From the NCBI RefSeq assembly GCF_001647545.1, contig NZ_LSZH01000017.1, positions 108,992-172,991 of the forward strand: a stretch of DNA of 64,000 bases, in the 5' to 3' direction. A model generated the notes under the pieces. It was given only the letters and a program-made list of their open reading frames with translations, was not told where the DNA came from and searched no databases. Source of the stretch: Acinetobacter sp. SFB (GTDB lineage: Bacteria > Pseudomonadota > Gammaproteobacteria > Pseudomonadales > Moraxellaceae). Every line of letters begins with the position of its first letter. Within the stretch, counting starts at the first letter, position 1. The translations under genes were made by a program, and so were the position numbers. This document shows positions 28,750-37,651 of this stretch, piece after piece.

Positions 28750-29784
28750 TTACGATGATGGTTTTTTATTTTTATAGCGATACTCACTGGGTGAGGTTTG
28801 AAACCAACGCTTAAAGGCGCGCCTAAAGTTGGAACTATCGTGATAATTGAGTAGTGTTGCAATAGCATCGACCGACAAATTGCTTTCAAGTAAATAACTG
28901 CTCGCTTGTTGAGAAAGAATTGAATCCCGAATTTCTCGAAAACTCGTACCATCCACCGCAAGTTTACGTGCCAAGGTACGTTTACTCATAAATAAGGATG
29001 CCGCGATGTGCTCTTCGTTCAGTTCACCTAAGGAACTGGACAGCATCATTTTCTGAATATGATAAACATAGCTGTGTTTGCCGGGTTGCAATTGTTGCAG
29101 CATGTTTTCACATTGGCGCATTGCCAACAGATAACTATCTTGATGGGTAGATGCATTGAGAATGTTGCATAGACTTAAAGGAAACTCGACTTTTATTTCA
29201 GGTGCGGAGAAAAAATAGCGCCCCGATAAATAGTTCGCATATGTTTGGCCGTAGTCGGGTTCTGGATGGGCAAAACAGATTTTTGCTTCATCTAGTGGGC
29301 GTCCTACAATAAATTCAGCACATTCATATAAAATCACGGCACAGGTTTCAGAAAGTATCCGATGTACCTGTGCAGAGAGCGGAATATCAAAATGTAGCGA
29401 CATATTCACAGAAGACTCTGAATATTCAAGGCTTAAACGCGCAAAACTGATGCGCGTAGGAATAAATTCCTTAAAGGCTTTTAAAGCCATCAACAGGTTT
29501 GGACTACTGTTGACCAGAAATCCCATTGCACCATGGGTGGTTGGCGTAAGGCGTTTTCCAAGCCGTAATCCAAAATCAGCATGTTCAGATAAAGCCACGC
29601 TATTTTGTAAAATCTGTACCAATTGTCTGGCGGTCAGTAAAGTTTCATCCCGCATCAACTGTTCAATACCAAGCTGGGTAAATTGCAGTAATTGCGGCAG
29701 TTCACGAATATTCAGTGCTAATTCTCGTCCAATCATTCGCGCATAATTGGAGGGAATATTGGCAATATCTACATTTTCATCCAT
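28750..29784 (-). CDS. AraC-family regulator of the CYP153 operon
   Basis: A 344-residue regulator. The N-terminal two thirds fit the arabinose-binding-like domain of the OruR/ArgR-type AraC group. The C-terminus has two helix-turn-helix units (LNEEHIAASLFMSKRTLARK and SVDAIATLLNYHDSSNFRRA), then FKRWFQTSPSEYR. It is divergent from ferredoxin, P450 and reductase genes, so it most likely activates them in response to alkanes. I prefer ATG 29784 over an upstream in-frame GTG (29811). Confidence 0.85.
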   Translation of the reverse strand: MDENVDIANIPSNYARMIGRELALNIRELPQLLQFTQLGIEQLMRDETLLTARQLVQILQNSVALSEHADFGLRLGKRLTPTTHGAMGFLVNSSPNLLMALKAFKEFIPTRISFARLSLEYSESSVNMSLHFDIPLSAQVHRILSETCAVILYECAEFIVGRPLDEAKICFAHPEPDYGQTYANYLSGRYFFSAPEIKVEFPLSLCNILNASTHQDSYLLAMRQCENMLQQLQPGKHSYVYHIQKMMLSSSLGELNEEHIAASLFMSKRTLARKLAVDGTSFREIRDSILSQQASSYLLESNLSVDAIATLLNYHDSSNFRRAFKRWFQTSPSEYRYKNKKPSS

Positions 29785-29993
29785 CAATGCATTGTTTTTT
29801 ATATCGTACACGTTGACATCCCGTCATTGCGAATTAACCAACTAAACTTTTTAGTCGATATTTTATATGTCTTTTAATGACCCGATCTTGTCAAAAAATG
29901 ACCTCCTTGTACTGGCTTTATAGCATTAGATTGTATTGATCCAAATAAAAACCGATGAATAGTAAGCCAATAACCCTGTGCAGGAGAACATAA

Positions 29994-30314
29994 ATGGGAA
30001 CCATTACCTTTGTTGAGCATAATGGAACAGAGCATTCAGCTGAATTAGAAGCAGGCAAGTCCTTGATGCAGATTGCGCTTGATCATGGCATTCCAAGTAT
30101 TGATGCCGATTGTGGCGGTGAGTGCGCCTGTGGCACCTGTCATGTGATTTTAGATTCGAAGTGGATTGTGCAAGTGGGCACAGCTTCAGCAAGCGAGCTG
30201 CAAATGCTCGATCTTACCCCAGAAAAAACTCCCACATCCCGTTTGGCCTGTCAGGTCCATGTCTCTGAAGATATGAATGGTATGCGTGTAAAACTCCCTG
30301 AATATCAGATGTAA
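29994..30314 (+). CDS. [2Fe-2S] ferredoxin of the CYP153 system
   Basis: A putidaredoxin-type ferredoxin of 106 residues. The cluster cysteines are in CGGECACGTC and RLACQV (C-x5-C-x2-C ... C). It passes electrons from the reductase to the P450 encoded next. AGGAGAA precedes the ATG. First gene of a three-gene operon. Confidence 0.93.
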   Translation: MGTITFVEHNGTEHSAELEAGKSLMQIALDHGIPSIDADCGGECACGTCHVILDSKWIVQVGTASASELQMLDLTPEKTPTSRLACQVHVSEDMNGMRVKLPEYQM

Positions 30315-30369
30315 CAGCTAATAGTTACCTGTCCACCTCAAGATCAAAATAAAAATAGGCAATAACAAC

Positions 30370-31776
30370 ATGATTCAGTTTGAAACAGTGCTCAATAAAG
30401 TTAAAAATGAAGCATCCAATCGACTATCGCCATTTATTCCGATGGATATGCAAGTCAAAGGCGTACATCTGTTTAAACGGACCAAACGTTTTATTACACA
30501 AAAGGAATACTTCCCCGAGTTTGTTGAAAAACCGATCCCCGATGTTTCAACAGTAGATATCCAGGATATTGATTTAAGTAATCCGTTTTTATTTAGACAG
30601 CATCAGTGGAATGCCTATTCGAAAAGGCTGCGTGATGAATGTCCTGTGCATTATCAAGCCAACAGCCCATTTGGTCCGTTTTGGTCCGTTACCCGTTATA
30701 AAGACATAGTATTTGTGGATAAAAACCATGAGCTGTTTTCTGCAGAACCGCTGGTTTTAATTGGCACGGCACCAATCGATGTAGAAACCTTTATTGCGAT
30801 GGATCCACCAAAACATGATGAACGTCGTAAAGCAGTTCAGGATGTTGTAGCGCCAAAAAATTTAAAAGAGATGGAATCGTTGATCCGTGAGCGAACCTCA
30901 GAAGTTCTCGATAGTTTACCGATCGGACAGCCATTTGATTGGGTAGAAACCGTTTCAATTGAATTGACTGCGCGGATGCTTGCGACCTTACTGGATTTCC
31001 CATACGAAGACCGTTTAAAACTCGTGTATTGGTCAGATCTGTTTTCATCATCGCCACAAAGTGCCGGCGGTGCTATGGATTTAGATGAGTCCTTTGTGGG
31101 TGTGGCAGACATGGCTAAACATTTTGTTGCCTTGTGGCATGACAAAGCGGCACGTTTAGCCGCGGGAGAAACCCCAAGTTTTGACCTGATTACTTTAATG
31201 CAAAGTAGTGATGCCACACGTGATCTGATCAAGCGTCCGATGGAGTATCTGGGTAATTTAGCCTTGTTGATTATAGGGGGGAACGATACGACGCGGAACT
31301 CCATGACGGGGGGGGTGCTTGCGCTGCATCAATTCCCGGAGCAGTTTGCCAAATTAAAAGCCAACCCAAGCCTGATTCCCAATATGGTCTCAGAAATCAT
31401 TCGTTGGCAAACGCCATTGGCGTATATGCGTCGTGTAGCCAAGCAGGATGTGATGTTAAATGGTCAATTTATTCGTAAAGGCGATAAAGTGGTGATGTGG
31501 TATGCCTCGGGTAACCTCGATGAACGTGCGCTTGACCGTCCTGAGCAATTTATCATTGATCGTAAAGATGCCCGTAATCATTTGTCGTTCGGCTTTGGCG
31601 TACATCGCTGTATGGGTAACCGTTTAGCTGAAATGCAGCTGCGCATTTTGTGGGAAGAAATTTTAAATCGTTTTGACCGTTGGGAAGTCGTAGATGAACC
31701 TGAAATTGTGCAGTCCAACTTTGTCCGTGGCTATTCAAAATTGATAGTCAAACTCACTGCAAAAACTGAACAATAA
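30370..31776 (+). CDS. Cytochrome P450 of the CYP153 family (alkane terminal hydroxylase)
   Basis: A soluble class I P450 of 468 residues. The haem-binding loop is FGFGVHRCMGNRLAEMQ, the I-helix GGNDTTRNSMTGG, and the ExxR helix EIIRWQTP. FIAMDPPKHDERRK and IELTARMLATLLDFP are CYP153 hallmarks. CYP153 enzymes hydroxylate medium-chain alkanes at the terminal carbon. The regulator-ferredoxin-P450-reductase order matches the one I recall from Acinetobacter sp. EB104. Confidence 0.93.
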   Translation: MIQFETVLNKVKNEASNRLSPFIPMDMQVKGVHLFKRTKRFITQKEYFPEFVEKPIPDVSTVDIQDIDLSNPFLFRQHQWNAYSKRLRDECPVHYQANSPFGPFWSVTRYKDIVFVDKNHELFSAEPLVLIGTAPIDVETFIAMDPPKHDERRKAVQDVVAPKNLKEMESLIRERTSEVLDSLPIGQPFDWVETVSIELTARMLATLLDFPYEDRLKLVYWSDLFSSSPQSAGGAMDLDESFVGVADMAKHFVALWHDKAARLAAGETPSFDLITLMQSSDATRDLIKRPMEYLGNLALLIIGGNDTTRNSMTGGVLALHQFPEQFAKLKANPSLIPNMVSEIIRWQTPLAYMRRVAKQDVMLNGQFIRKGDKVVMWYASGNLDERALDRPEQFIIDRKDARNHLSFGFGVHRCMGNRLAEMQLRILWEEILNRFDRWEVVDEPEIVQSNFVRGYSKLIVKLTAKTEQ

Positions 31777-31808
31777 ACCTGATACATGAGTGAAAAAGAG
31801 GGCAAGTG

Positions 31809-33029
31809 ATGCAGAAACTGAAAGCGGTGATCATTGGTGCAAGTCATGCTGCGGCACAGTTAAGTGTCAGTCTGCGTCAAGAAGGTTGGCAAGGGGATAT
31901 CGTCATGATCGGGGATGAACCGTATTTACCCTATCATCGCCCCCCCTTATCCAAGACTTTTTTATCTGGTGATAAAAGCATTCAGGATCTGCTGATCCGC
32001 TCAGCTACATTTTATGAAAAACAGCACATTGATTTTTTACACGGTCATGTGGTTTCAATTGACCGTGAGCAGAAAATGTTAAAGCTGGCTGATGGTTCAC
32101 AGATGTCCTATGACAAACTGGCGATCTGTACAGGTGCACGGGTCAGAAAACTTAACATTAAGGGTAGTGAACTCAAAGGGGTTTACTATGTGCGAAACGC
32201 AGCCGATATTGCAGCCATACAGCAGCATATTCAAAGTGCCAAACATGCGGTGATGATCGGCGGCGGTTATATTGGTTTAGAAACGGCAGCCTCCCTAAGA
32301 AAACAGCGGATTCAGGTTTCGCTTTTAGAGACTGCTCCAAGAATTTTACAGCGTGTGACTGCCCCCGAACTTTCTGAGTTTTATACCCGGCTACATCAAG
32401 CACATGGTGTGCAAATTTATAATCATATTACGCTAGAATGTATTGTTGGCACGGCACAGGTGGAAGGAGTTTTATGTGCTGATGACAAAATGATTGCGGC
32501 CGATCTGGTGATTGTTGGCATTGGCGTGCAACCCAATATCGAAGTGGCAGAAGCAGCAGGGATTGAAGTTGATAATGGCATTATTATTGATGCCTATGGC
32601 CGAACCAACGACCCTGATATTGTGGCAGCAGGAGATTGTACCAGTCATTTTAATTCCCGTTATCAGTGCCAGCTTCGTTTGGAATCTGTGCCCAATGCCA
32701 ATGAACAAGCCAAAGTGGCGGCAGCTACTTTATGTGAAAAGTCCAAACCGTATAACGTTTTACCTTGGTTTTGGTCAGATCAATATGACATCAAACTGCA
32801 GATTGCTGGCTTAAATCATGGTTACGATCAGTTGGTGATCCGTGGGGATCTTCAGAATAGCAATAATTTCGCAGTCTTCTATTTTAAAAATAAACAATTG
32901 ATCGCTGCAGATTGCATCAATCGGCCTTTAGAATTTATGATCAGTAAAAAAATTATCAATGACAATATCCAGATTGATCCTGATTATTTTGCCGATGAAT
33001 CTATGGATCTCAAGCAGCTGACACAATAA
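31809..33029 (+). CDS. FAD-dependent ferredoxin reductase
   Basis: A putidaredoxin-reductase-type flavoprotein of 406 residues. The FAD fold starts at the N-terminus (VIIGASHAAAQLSVSLRQEG), the NADH fold reads MIGGGYIGLETAASLRK, and DIVAAGDC binds FAD. It closes the electron chain NADH-reductase-ferredoxin-P450. AGAGGG lies upstream of tandem GTG-ATG; I take the ATG. Confidence 0.92.
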   Translation: MQKLKAVIIGASHAAAQLSVSLRQEGWQGDIVMIGDEPYLPYHRPPLSKTFLSGDKSIQDLLIRSATFYEKQHIDFLHGHVVSIDREQKMLKLADGSQMSYDKLAICTGARVRKLNIKGSELKGVYYVRNAADIAAIQQHIQSAKHAVMIGGGYIGLETAASLRKQRIQVSLLETAPRILQRVTAPELSEFYTRLHQAHGVQIYNHITLECIVGTAQVEGVLCADDKMIAADLVIVGIGVQPNIEVAEAAGIEVDNGIIIDAYGRTNDPDIVAAGDCTSHFNSRYQCQLRLESVPNANEQAKVAAATLCEKSKPYNVLPWFWSDQYDIKLQIAGLNHGYDQLVIRGDLQNSNNFAVFYFKNKQLIAADCINRPLEFMISKKIINDNIQIDPDYFADESMDLKQLTQ

Positions 33030-33157
33030 AATCATAGGAAGGGATATCGAGACAGGCCAACTTTATTATCTCGTTTGCAGACAAGACTACGGATCGGGGC
33101 CATAGCGCATAGCAATGGCCCAAAATAAAAATGTAGGCTCATGATTAATGCATTAAA

Positions 33158-34147
33158 TTATTTTATATTTTTAACTGTCCTAAACCCAACATGACTGATC
33201 GCCAGAGTATATTCTTGCGGTTGTCTTGAGGTTGCTCGATATCGGGCACAATAGTTTGAAGCACATAAATAAGAGCCACCTTTAATGGTATAGGCTGAAT
33301 ATTGTGATTCAGAACGTGAAGCAAGTTGAGCTTGTGTACCGAGATGGTCATCATCATGTGAGCCAATAAAAGGGGTTCGGGTTAACTCCCAAACATTTCC
33401 AATCATGTCAAATAGACCAAATCCATTGGCTTTAAAACAACCGACAGGTGCGACATCTGAAAACCCGTCTTTATTTTCATTTTGATAGGGAAACTCACCT
33501 TGCCAAACATTGGCATCAATATGCTGAGTATGAGCCGATACATCACGTTCATGACTAAAGGCCTTAGCCGCATATTCCCATTGTTCTTCGGTGGGTAATT
33601 CACTTCCCCGCCATTCTGCATATTTTAATGCGTCCTTCAGCGTCACGTATCGAACTGGTTCATTGGGAAGGGCTTGACGGAATGATTGAATTCCCCAAGG
33701 ATGTTTCCAATTAACATTCTTTTCTAACTTCCACCATTTCAGCTCAGCTACTTTCTGTGCAGGTTGAATAAATACCGCTGCTTCATTTTGCATTTCAGCT
33801 TCGGTTTCATAGCCTGTAGCATCGACAAAGGATTGAAACTGAGCATTGGTTACTTCTGTTGCATCGATATAAAAATCAGTCACTTGTCTTGTACTATGAA
33901 TGAGCGATTTTTCTTCTGGATAAGCATCATTGTTGCCAATGCTATAGCTTCCACCTTGAATAGAAACCATGCCTGCCAGCGGGTCTTGCGACCAATTTAC
34001 TGGCAATCCACGATAGCTTTTACAGCTTTGCAGCGTACCAAGGTCAGGTAAATCTTGCTGATTTTTAGTCTGCGGTTGATTGCTTGTAGAACATCCTTGT
34101 AACACAAGAGCCATCAATACAGCTAAAATTGTAGACTGATGAATCAC
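33158..34147 (-). CDS. Formylglycine-generating enzyme, lipoprotein form
   Basis: An FGE/SUMF1-family protein of 329 residues. It converts an active-site cysteine of sulfatases to formylglycine. The active pair is in KGGSYLCASNYCARYR (C-x4-C), as in human SUMF1. GNVWELTRTPF and LPTEEQWEYAAKAF are family segments. A lipobox (LVLQGC) puts it on the periplasmic side. It lies 30 bases downstream of the arylsulfatase gene, its presumed substrate. Confidence 0.9.
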   Translation of the reverse strand: MIHQSTILAVLMALVLQGCSTSNQPQTKNQQDLPDLGTLQSCKSYRGLPVNWSQDPLAGMVSIQGGSYSIGNNDAYPEEKSLIHSTRQVTDFYIDATEVTNAQFQSFVDATGYETEAEMQNEAAVFIQPAQKVAELKWWKLEKNVNWKHPWGIQSFRQALPNEPVRYVTLKDALKYAEWRGSELPTEEQWEYAAKAFSHERDVSAHTQHIDANVWQGEFPYQNENKDGFSDVAPVGCFKANGFGLFDMIGNVWELTRTPFIGSHDDDHLGTQAQLASRSESQYSAYTIKGGSYLCASNYCARYRATSRQPQEYTLAISHVGFRTVKNIK

Positions 34148-34177
34148 GTTAACATCCTTGTTATATGTGAGTTTAAA

Positions 34178-35896
34178 TTATGGATTCGATAGGTTTTTAA
34201 TTTCTTCCGGCCCTATACAGGTGCCATAGAAGCAATTCATTTGCCCATAACGATATCTTACCGGTGCTGAAATTATACCGACACGTTGCGCATACGCATC
34301 CCAATCCTTAACTAGCTCATTTAATTTTTCAGGATGTTGTGCTGCGATGTTGTTTTTCAAGGTTGGATCACTTTGGCGATTATACAGCTCCCATTGGCCA
34401 ATGCCATAAGGTTGGTCTTCGAAACGAACAGTCCAATCGCCTTTGTATAACGATTTTTTGTTATTAAACTCCCAGCCAATCGCTCGTTCAGGAATAGTTT
34501 TTCCCTTAAATACAGAAGTAAAGGATTGTCCTTGCATTGGAATAAGTTTCTGGTCGTTATAGGTCATCGGACGAGTCGATTGGGTGAGTTCAAGAACCGT
34601 CGGAACAAAGTCAGATACATGAAGTAGATTCTTTTGAATAGAATTGGCTTTAACCAGTTTTGGGTAGCGAATAATGGCAGGAACATGAATACCGCCATCG
34701 GCTAGAAAACTTTTAAAATAAGGTAAGGGTGTGGATGCAACTTGAGCCCACTGTGGACCTAAAGTGACATAAGAACCTTTTTTTCCCATATGCGCTAAAC
34801 TATTATCAAAATTTTGGTTGACCCAGTCGGCAATGCCACTTTTATCTTCAGTTGTGCCGAGTGATTCAGGGCTTGCAGATTCAGCACCATTATCAGACAT
34901 AAACAAAACCATAGTATTATCTAAGTCTTTGGTCGACTGTAAGTAATTTAAAACACGGCCAATATTGTGATCTAAGTTATCAATCATTGCAGCATAGACT
35001 TGCATGGTTTTGACTTGTTCGGCTTTTTGCTTGACATCTAATTGATTCCAATTCTTAAATACACCTTGCAGTGGATCATTAATTTTGGCATTAGCAGGAA
35101 TCACACCCAGTTTAATTAGCTTTTTAAAGCGGGCTTCTCGAGTTTTGTCATAACCGTCTTGATAAGCTTTTGAGTATTTTTTTAAGTATTGGTCAGGTGC
35201 TTGTAAAGGCCAGTGTGGCGCGGTATAGGCAAGATAAGCAAAAAATGGTTGATTTTTTTCTCGGTTATTTTTCAGATAAGACAGCATTTTATCGGTGTAA
35301 TAATCAGATGAATAAAAATTTTCGGGTAAGGATGCTTCCTGCCCATTGTTTAAATAGCGTGCTTTATAGTTACCAGGAAACATGGGGCTGGTATCGAAAT
35401 GAGCAGCACCACCGGGCAACAAAACAAAGGAATTGGCAAACCCACGTGCACTTGGAATACTTTCTGGCGTTCCGCCTAAGTGCCATTTTCCTGTCATGAA
35501 AGTTGCATAGCCGTTTTGTTTTAAAACTTCCGCAATGGTGATGACTTTGTCATTTAAGCGGCCTTCATAACCGGGTTTTCCTTTTTGCTCAGGCTGTAAA
35601 AACTCGCTCATTGAGCCAATACCTGCTTGGTGATTATCATTGCCGGTGAGCAACATCGAGCGTGTTACAGAACAGGTGGGACCTGCATAAAAGTTGGAAA
35701 GGATTGCCCCTTGTTTAGCCAGCTTTTTAATATTGGGCGTATGTATTTCGCCACCAAAGGGTTCTGTATCTGAAAAGCCTAAATCGTCAGCAACTATCAA
35801 TAAGATATTCGGTTGTTTTACCGGGTCGGCAAAAGTAGCTTGATTGATCAGTAAAGCTGGCATAACACATACCAATGCTATTTTTTTAAAATTCAT
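34178..35896 (-). CDS. Periplasmic arylsulfatase
   Basis: A type I sulfatase of 572 residues with a signal peptide ending in NQATFA. Metal ligands are in LIVADDLGFSD and FMSDNGAES; GKWHLGG is also present. The nucleophile motif reads PTCSVTRSMLLTG, so C-S-V-T-R replaces the usual C-x-P/A-x-R. It releases sulfate from sulfate esters. The downstream FGE would activate it. Confidence 0.92.
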   Translation of the reverse strand: MNFKKIALVCVMPALLINQATFADPVKQPNILLIVADDLGFSDTEPFGGEIHTPNIKKLAKQGAILSNFYAGPTCSVTRSMLLTGNDNHQAGIGSMSEFLQPEQKGKPGYEGRLNDKVITIAEVLKQNGYATFMTGKWHLGGTPESIPSARGFANSFVLLPGGAAHFDTSPMFPGNYKARYLNNGQEASLPENFYSSDYYTDKMLSYLKNNREKNQPFFAYLAYTAPHWPLQAPDQYLKKYSKAYQDGYDKTREARFKKLIKLGVIPANAKINDPLQGVFKNWNQLDVKQKAEQVKTMQVYAAMIDNLDHNIGRVLNYLQSTKDLDNTMVLFMSDNGAESASPESLGTTEDKSGIADWVNQNFDNSLAHMGKKGSYVTLGPQWAQVASTPLPYFKSFLADGGIHVPAIIRYPKLVKANSIQKNLLHVSDFVPTVLELTQSTRPMTYNDQKLIPMQGQSFTSVFKGKTIPERAIGWEFNNKKSLYKGDWTVRFEDQPYGIGQWELYNRQSDPTLKNNIAAQHPEKLNELVKDWDAYAQRVGIISAPVRYRYGQMNCFYGTCIGPEEIKNLSNP

Positions 35897-35934
35897 AAGA
35901 GTTCCTTTTTTATGAATAGGTGAGTTAAATTAAT

Positions 35935-36135
35935 TTAAGCATGAACACGACGACGTTGTACTTCTAAAGTCGAAGCATTGCTTTGATCACGTGCCAGCAC
36001 GATATTAAACGGGATATGTTTAAAAGCGTGCTGTAAGCCACGACGAAAAATTTCAGCTTCATCAGTTACATCTTTAGCAATTGCGACTAGACCTTGACGT
36101 GGTGATCGTTCAAATTTTGTGTTTAAAAGAGAATG
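35935..36135 (-). pseudogene. Orphan C-terminal coding fragment after mopP
   Basis: Directly after the mopP stop and in the same frame, 67 codons stay open on the minus strand. They read as plausible protein (GLVAIAKDVTDEAEIFRRGL, HIPFNIVLARDQSNAS) without a start codon. It looks like the tail of a lost gene joined to the mop operon by deletion. The family was not recognised. Confidence 0.4.
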
Positions 36136-37197
36136 CTAAATATGCCGAAACAAAGCAGAGCGAGATTCGTTAGAAGCACCATCCGCTGCACTCAGGAAAC
36201 GTTCGGTATGAATATCTTTTTCAAAAAGTCGGCTTTGCATTAACGTTGAAATCGCTGCATCAATCATTACTGGTGGACCACATAAATAAGCTTTATAACC
36301 ACTGCATTTATTTTCAAAATAATCTGCTACAGCTTCATGTACAAAGCCTGTGAATCCTGTCCATTGATCTTCTGCTTTTGGTGCATTCAATGCAGGAATA
36401 TAGCGGAAGTTGGGATAGTCTTTCACTAAGCCTTCAAACACTTCACGGTTATAGAGTTCCGCAACATCACGTGCGCCTTGGAAAAGATAGATCGTACGTG
36501 TGTCACCTTGTTCCAAAAGATCCAGAATCATTGATTGCGGGCTCGATAGACCAGAACCGCCTGCAATAAAGATGGTATCTTTTGCATCTGATTTACGTAC
36601 AAAGAACTGCCCATAAGGTCCCGAAACTTCAAGTTCATCGCCCACTTGAAGGGTTTCGTGCACATAAGTGGTGGTTGCACCACCTTCTACCTGACGAATA
36701 TGCAATTCAATAATGCCTTCTTCACTCGGTGCATTGGCAATTGAAAATGCACGTGTCCCTTCAATGTCTGGAAATCTGATATTGATATACTGCCCAGCCT
36801 GAAACTCCATCGGGCGGTCGATTTGTAAACGCACCCCCTTAATGGTCGGTGACAGCGCTTTGATATCTAGAACTGTGGCTTGGTAGTCTTGGACCAAATA
36901 GCCATGAAAATCTTCGTCTTCATCCACATCCGCTTCAATCACCATATCGGATTCAGGTTTACAGCAGCAGGCCAGCACTTTATTTTCTTCGCGTTCAATA
37001 TCCATCAGCGCAAATGGCGATGCTTCACCGACATCATAAAAACCGTCAGTCACTTGAACTTTACAGGTTCCACATGTGCCATGACCACAGGCGAAGGGCA
37101 GCCAAACACCTTGACGTAAAGCAGCGTCTAAAATAGTTTGATCTTCTTCCACTTCAATGGTCATGCCCACAGGTTCAATCGTTACTTGATAACTCAT
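36136..37197 (-). CDS. mopP: Phenol hydroxylase reductase subunit (P5)
   Basis: The NADH-dependent reductase of multicomponent phenol hydroxylase, 353 residues. An N-terminal plant-type [2Fe-2S] domain (CGHGTCGTCKVQV ... ACCC) is joined to FAD-binding (RAFSIANAP) and NAD-binding (IAGGSGLSSPQSMI) domains. It delivers electrons to the diiron hydroxylase. Last gene of mopKLMNOP, 12 bases after mopO. Confidence 0.95.
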   Translation of the reverse strand: MSYQVTIEPVGMTIEVEEDQTILDAALRQGVWLPFACGHGTCGTCKVQVTDGFYDVGEASPFALMDIEREENKVLACCCKPESDMVIEADVDEDEDFHGYLVQDYQATVLDIKALSPTIKGVRLQIDRPMEFQAGQYINIRFPDIEGTRAFSIANAPSEEGIIELHIRQVEGGATTTYVHETLQVGDELEVSGPYGQFFVRKSDAKDTIFIAGGSGLSSPQSMILDLLEQGDTRTIYLFQGARDVAELYNREVFEGLVKDYPNFRYIPALNAPKAEDQWTGFTGFVHEAVADYFENKCSGYKAYLCGPPVMIDAAISTLMQSRLFEKDIHTERFLSAADGASNESRSALFRHI

Positions 37198-37209
37198 GAT
37201 TCTTCTTCC

Positions 37210-37575
37210 TTATACATGTGTGCCGTTGTAGCCATTTAAGCCGGGCGTAACAAAGCGCAGTAGAGATTTATGATCAAAATCTAAATCGGCCAATGTCTTG
37301 GAAAAATCCACATCTGTTAGTAATTGACGATTTAAGGTGAATTGTACTTCTGACCAATCAATATGCTCAAAGTCAGGATGCTGATTAAAACCAGTCTGAA
37401 TTTGCTGATCAATCAAGTCTTGTAAACTTTGCTGTGGTGAAACCACAAAAGCATGGGCTGCACAAAATAAAGTGTGCTGATCCCAGCCGACATAGAGCAG
37501 CATGTTGTCGCCGTAATTTTTTTGTGCGTCACGCGCATCAAATTCATAATCTGGTTGTATGGCTTGTACTGGCAT
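37210..37575 (-). CDS. mopO: Phenol hydroxylase small subunit (P4)
   Basis: The 121-residue gamma-type subunit of the hydroxylase complex (DmpO family), starting MPVQAIQPDYEFDARDAQKN. It completes the alpha-beta-gamma core with mopN and mopL products. No catalytic residue is expected. Confidence 0.93.
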   Translation of the reverse strand: MPVQAIQPDYEFDARDAQKNYGDNMLLYVGWDQHTLFCAAHAFVVSPQQSLQDLIDQQIQTGFNQHPDFEHIDWSEVQFTLNRQLLTDVDFSKTLADLDFDHKSLLRFVTPGLNGYNGTHV

Positions 37576-37651
37576 GAGAAAACTCCTGAATTCCTTGAGT
37601 GTGAAGCCATCTCAATTTTTATCCATGAAATGGCTTCTGATCCTTTTTTGC

